Positions 5,535 to 6,482 of a DNA stretch of 6,482 bases are shown one piece after another. The translations under genes were made by a program, and so were the position numbers. The stretch's first letter is position 1, and each line of letters begins with the position of its first letter. This DNA is from Lachnospiraceae bacterium (GTDB taxonomy: Bacteria > Bacillota > Clostridia > Lachnospirales > Lachnospiraceae), in the NCBI GenBank assembly GCA_900764225.1, contig CAAFNG010000180.1, positions 1 through 6,482 on the forward strand. Reading direction: 5' to 3'. Under the pieces are notes generated by a model. It made no database searches and was not told the origin of the DNA. It saw only the letters and a list, made by a program, of their open reading frames with translations.

Positions 5535-6482
5535 ATGGAGAGTTTATGGTATGAAAAACCGGCAGAAAACTGGATCGAAGCATTGCCTCTTGGAAATGGA
5601 AGATTAGGAGCAATGATATCCGGAGCACCTTTTTGCGGACATATTCAGATGAATGAAGAGAGCATGGTTTATGGAGGTCCACTTGACCGTATCAATTCAG
5701 ATGCGAAAAAATATTTTCCAAAGATCCGGGAACTGGTGTTGGAGGGGAAAATCCAGGAAGCGCAGCAATTGGAGCTTTTGGCGTTGTCCGGAACTCCGCA
5801 GAGTGAACGACCGTATCAGACCATGTGTGATGTGAATTACCGAATTGACCATGAAGAGGGAGAGATACAGTCTTACCGAAGACAGCTGGATCTGGAAAAA
5901 GGTGTGGCAGAGACCAGCTTTTTGCATAATGGAGCGAAATATCGGATGCGCGCTCTGATATCTGAGAAGGAGGATCTGCTGGTTGCGGAATTTCAGACAG
6001 ACCGGGAAGATGGCCTTTGTATGTCTGTTCATATCACACGAGGACGATTCTATAACTGCGCGGAAAAAGCAGGGGAGGACAGTATCTACATTGACGGCGA
6101 TCTTGGAAAAGGTGGAAGTGAATTCTGTATTCAGGCGCGTGCTGTTGTTGAGAATGGAAAGGTTGAGACGATCGGAGAGCATCTGGTGATACGAAATGCT
6201 TCCAGGGTGATCTTTTACATAAACGGTGTGACTACATTTCCGTATCGGAAAAAGAAAATCTCAGATCCGGCACAATATCTGAAAAAACAGCTGTCTGCTT
6301 ATAGTGCTAAGGATTTTGACAAGATACTGGTGGATCATGAAAAATCGCACAGTGAGATTTTTGACCGATCTGTTCTGAAGCTTTCCTGCGATCCGAAGCT
6401 GGAGCAGCTGACTACAGATCAGCGTCTGCAGAGAATTCACCAAGGAAAAAAAGATCCGGGGTTTTCTGCTTTGTATTACGAA
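5535..6482 (+). CDS. GH95-family alpha-L-fucosidase, N-terminal part (cut by window end)
   Basis: An open frame of 316 codons from ATG 5535 to the last base with no stop, so the gene continues; GH95 enzymes are usually about 750-800 residues. The family removes terminal alpha-L-fucose (some members L-galactose) by inversion. Matching features are the N-terminal ALPLGNGRLGAMISG (16-30), NEESMVYGGPLDR (40-52; commonly NED.LW.GGP), the segment LALSGTPQSERPYQ (82-95) typical of clostridial members, RRQLDLEKGVAE in the N-terminal beta-sandwich domain, and TDQRLQR...DPGFSALYYE (294-316) where the linker enters the (alpha/alpha)6 catalytic barrel. The catalytic Asn/Glu/Asp residues lie beyond the window. 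The start is set by GGGGAG (5524-5529), 5 nt upstream. The mature fold begins at once, with no signal peptide, so the enzyme should be cytoplasmic and act on imported oligosaccharides. It is the first gene after the terminator and has its own promoter. Confidence 0.88.
   Translation, partial: MESLWYEKPAENWIEALPLGNGRLGAMISGAPFCGHIQMNEESMVYGGPLDRINSDAKKYFPKIRELVLEGKIQEAQQLELLALSGTPQSERPYQTMCDVNYRIDHEEGEIQSYRRQLDLEKGVAETSFLHNGAKYRMRALISEKEDLLVAEFQTDREDGLCMSVHITRGRFYNCAEKAGEDSIYIDGDLGKGGSEFCIQARAVVENGKVETIGEHLVIRNASRVIFYINGVTTFPYRKKKISDPAQYLKKQLSAYSAKDFDKILVDHEKSHSEIFDRSVLKLSCDPKLEQLTTDQRLQRIHQGKKDPGFSALYYE

Noticed and set aside
1..6482. Mobile element, defence system, CRISPR or retron
   Set aside because: No transposase, integrase, reverse transcriptase, nuclease, long inverted repeats or spaced direct repeats were seen. 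All genes are recognisable metabolic or housekeeping families.

Overview
The window looks like an ordinary chromosomal stretch from an anaerobic gut-type Clostridia, most likely a Lachnospiraceae relative (Blautia/Dorea/Ruminococcus-like). This is inferred from the protein styles (Clostridia-type citrate synthase, YqeG-family HAD phosphatase, EF-P with a KPGKG loop, a clostridial-style GH95 fucosidase), the AGGAGG-type ribosome binding sites and the moderate base composition. Every recognisable gene is on the + strand. No RNA gene, insertion sequence, CRISPR array, integrase or other sign of recent transfer is visible.

Layout. (1) 23-1240: alaA-like alanine aminotransferase, complete, with its promoter outside the window. 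(2) 1241-1458: a gap holding a sigma-A-type promoter (TAGACC-17 bp-TATAAT) and a leader of about 160 nt with two hairpins. (3) 1459-4725: a tightly packed run of four genes: citrate synthase, a patatin-like phospholipase (15-nt gap), a YqeG-family HAD phosphatase (10-nt gap, RBS overlapping the upstream stop) and a shikimate kinase homologue (4-nt ATGA overlap). (4) 4726-4811: a gap with a good promoter for efp. (5) 4812-5369: efp (elongation factor P), followed by a clear intrinsic terminator at 5405-5433. (6) 5434-5534: a regulatory gap with an extended -10 promoter and a 12-bp palindrome. (7) 5535-6482: the first 316 codons of a GH95-family alpha-L-fucosidase, which runs off the window end without a stop.

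Function. Citrate synthase feeds the oxidative route to 2-oxoglutarate and glutamate. AlaA uses the glutamate/2-oxoglutarate pair to make alanine, so the first two genes are metabolically adjacent although probably transcribed separately. The patatin/YqeG/AroK genes are housekeeping-type passengers in the citrate synthase operon. efp is uncoupled by its own promoter and terminated before the carbohydrate gene, which starts a new unit, probably for intracellular use of fucosylated glycans.

I did not find an undescribed system. The points most worth a second look are: the shikimate kinase homologue, where two normally conserved motifs are altered (GGG to SAG at 79-81, and the lid RPLL-type Arg to Asn117); the structured leader of the citrate synthase operon; and the palindrome and repeat at the GH95 promoter.
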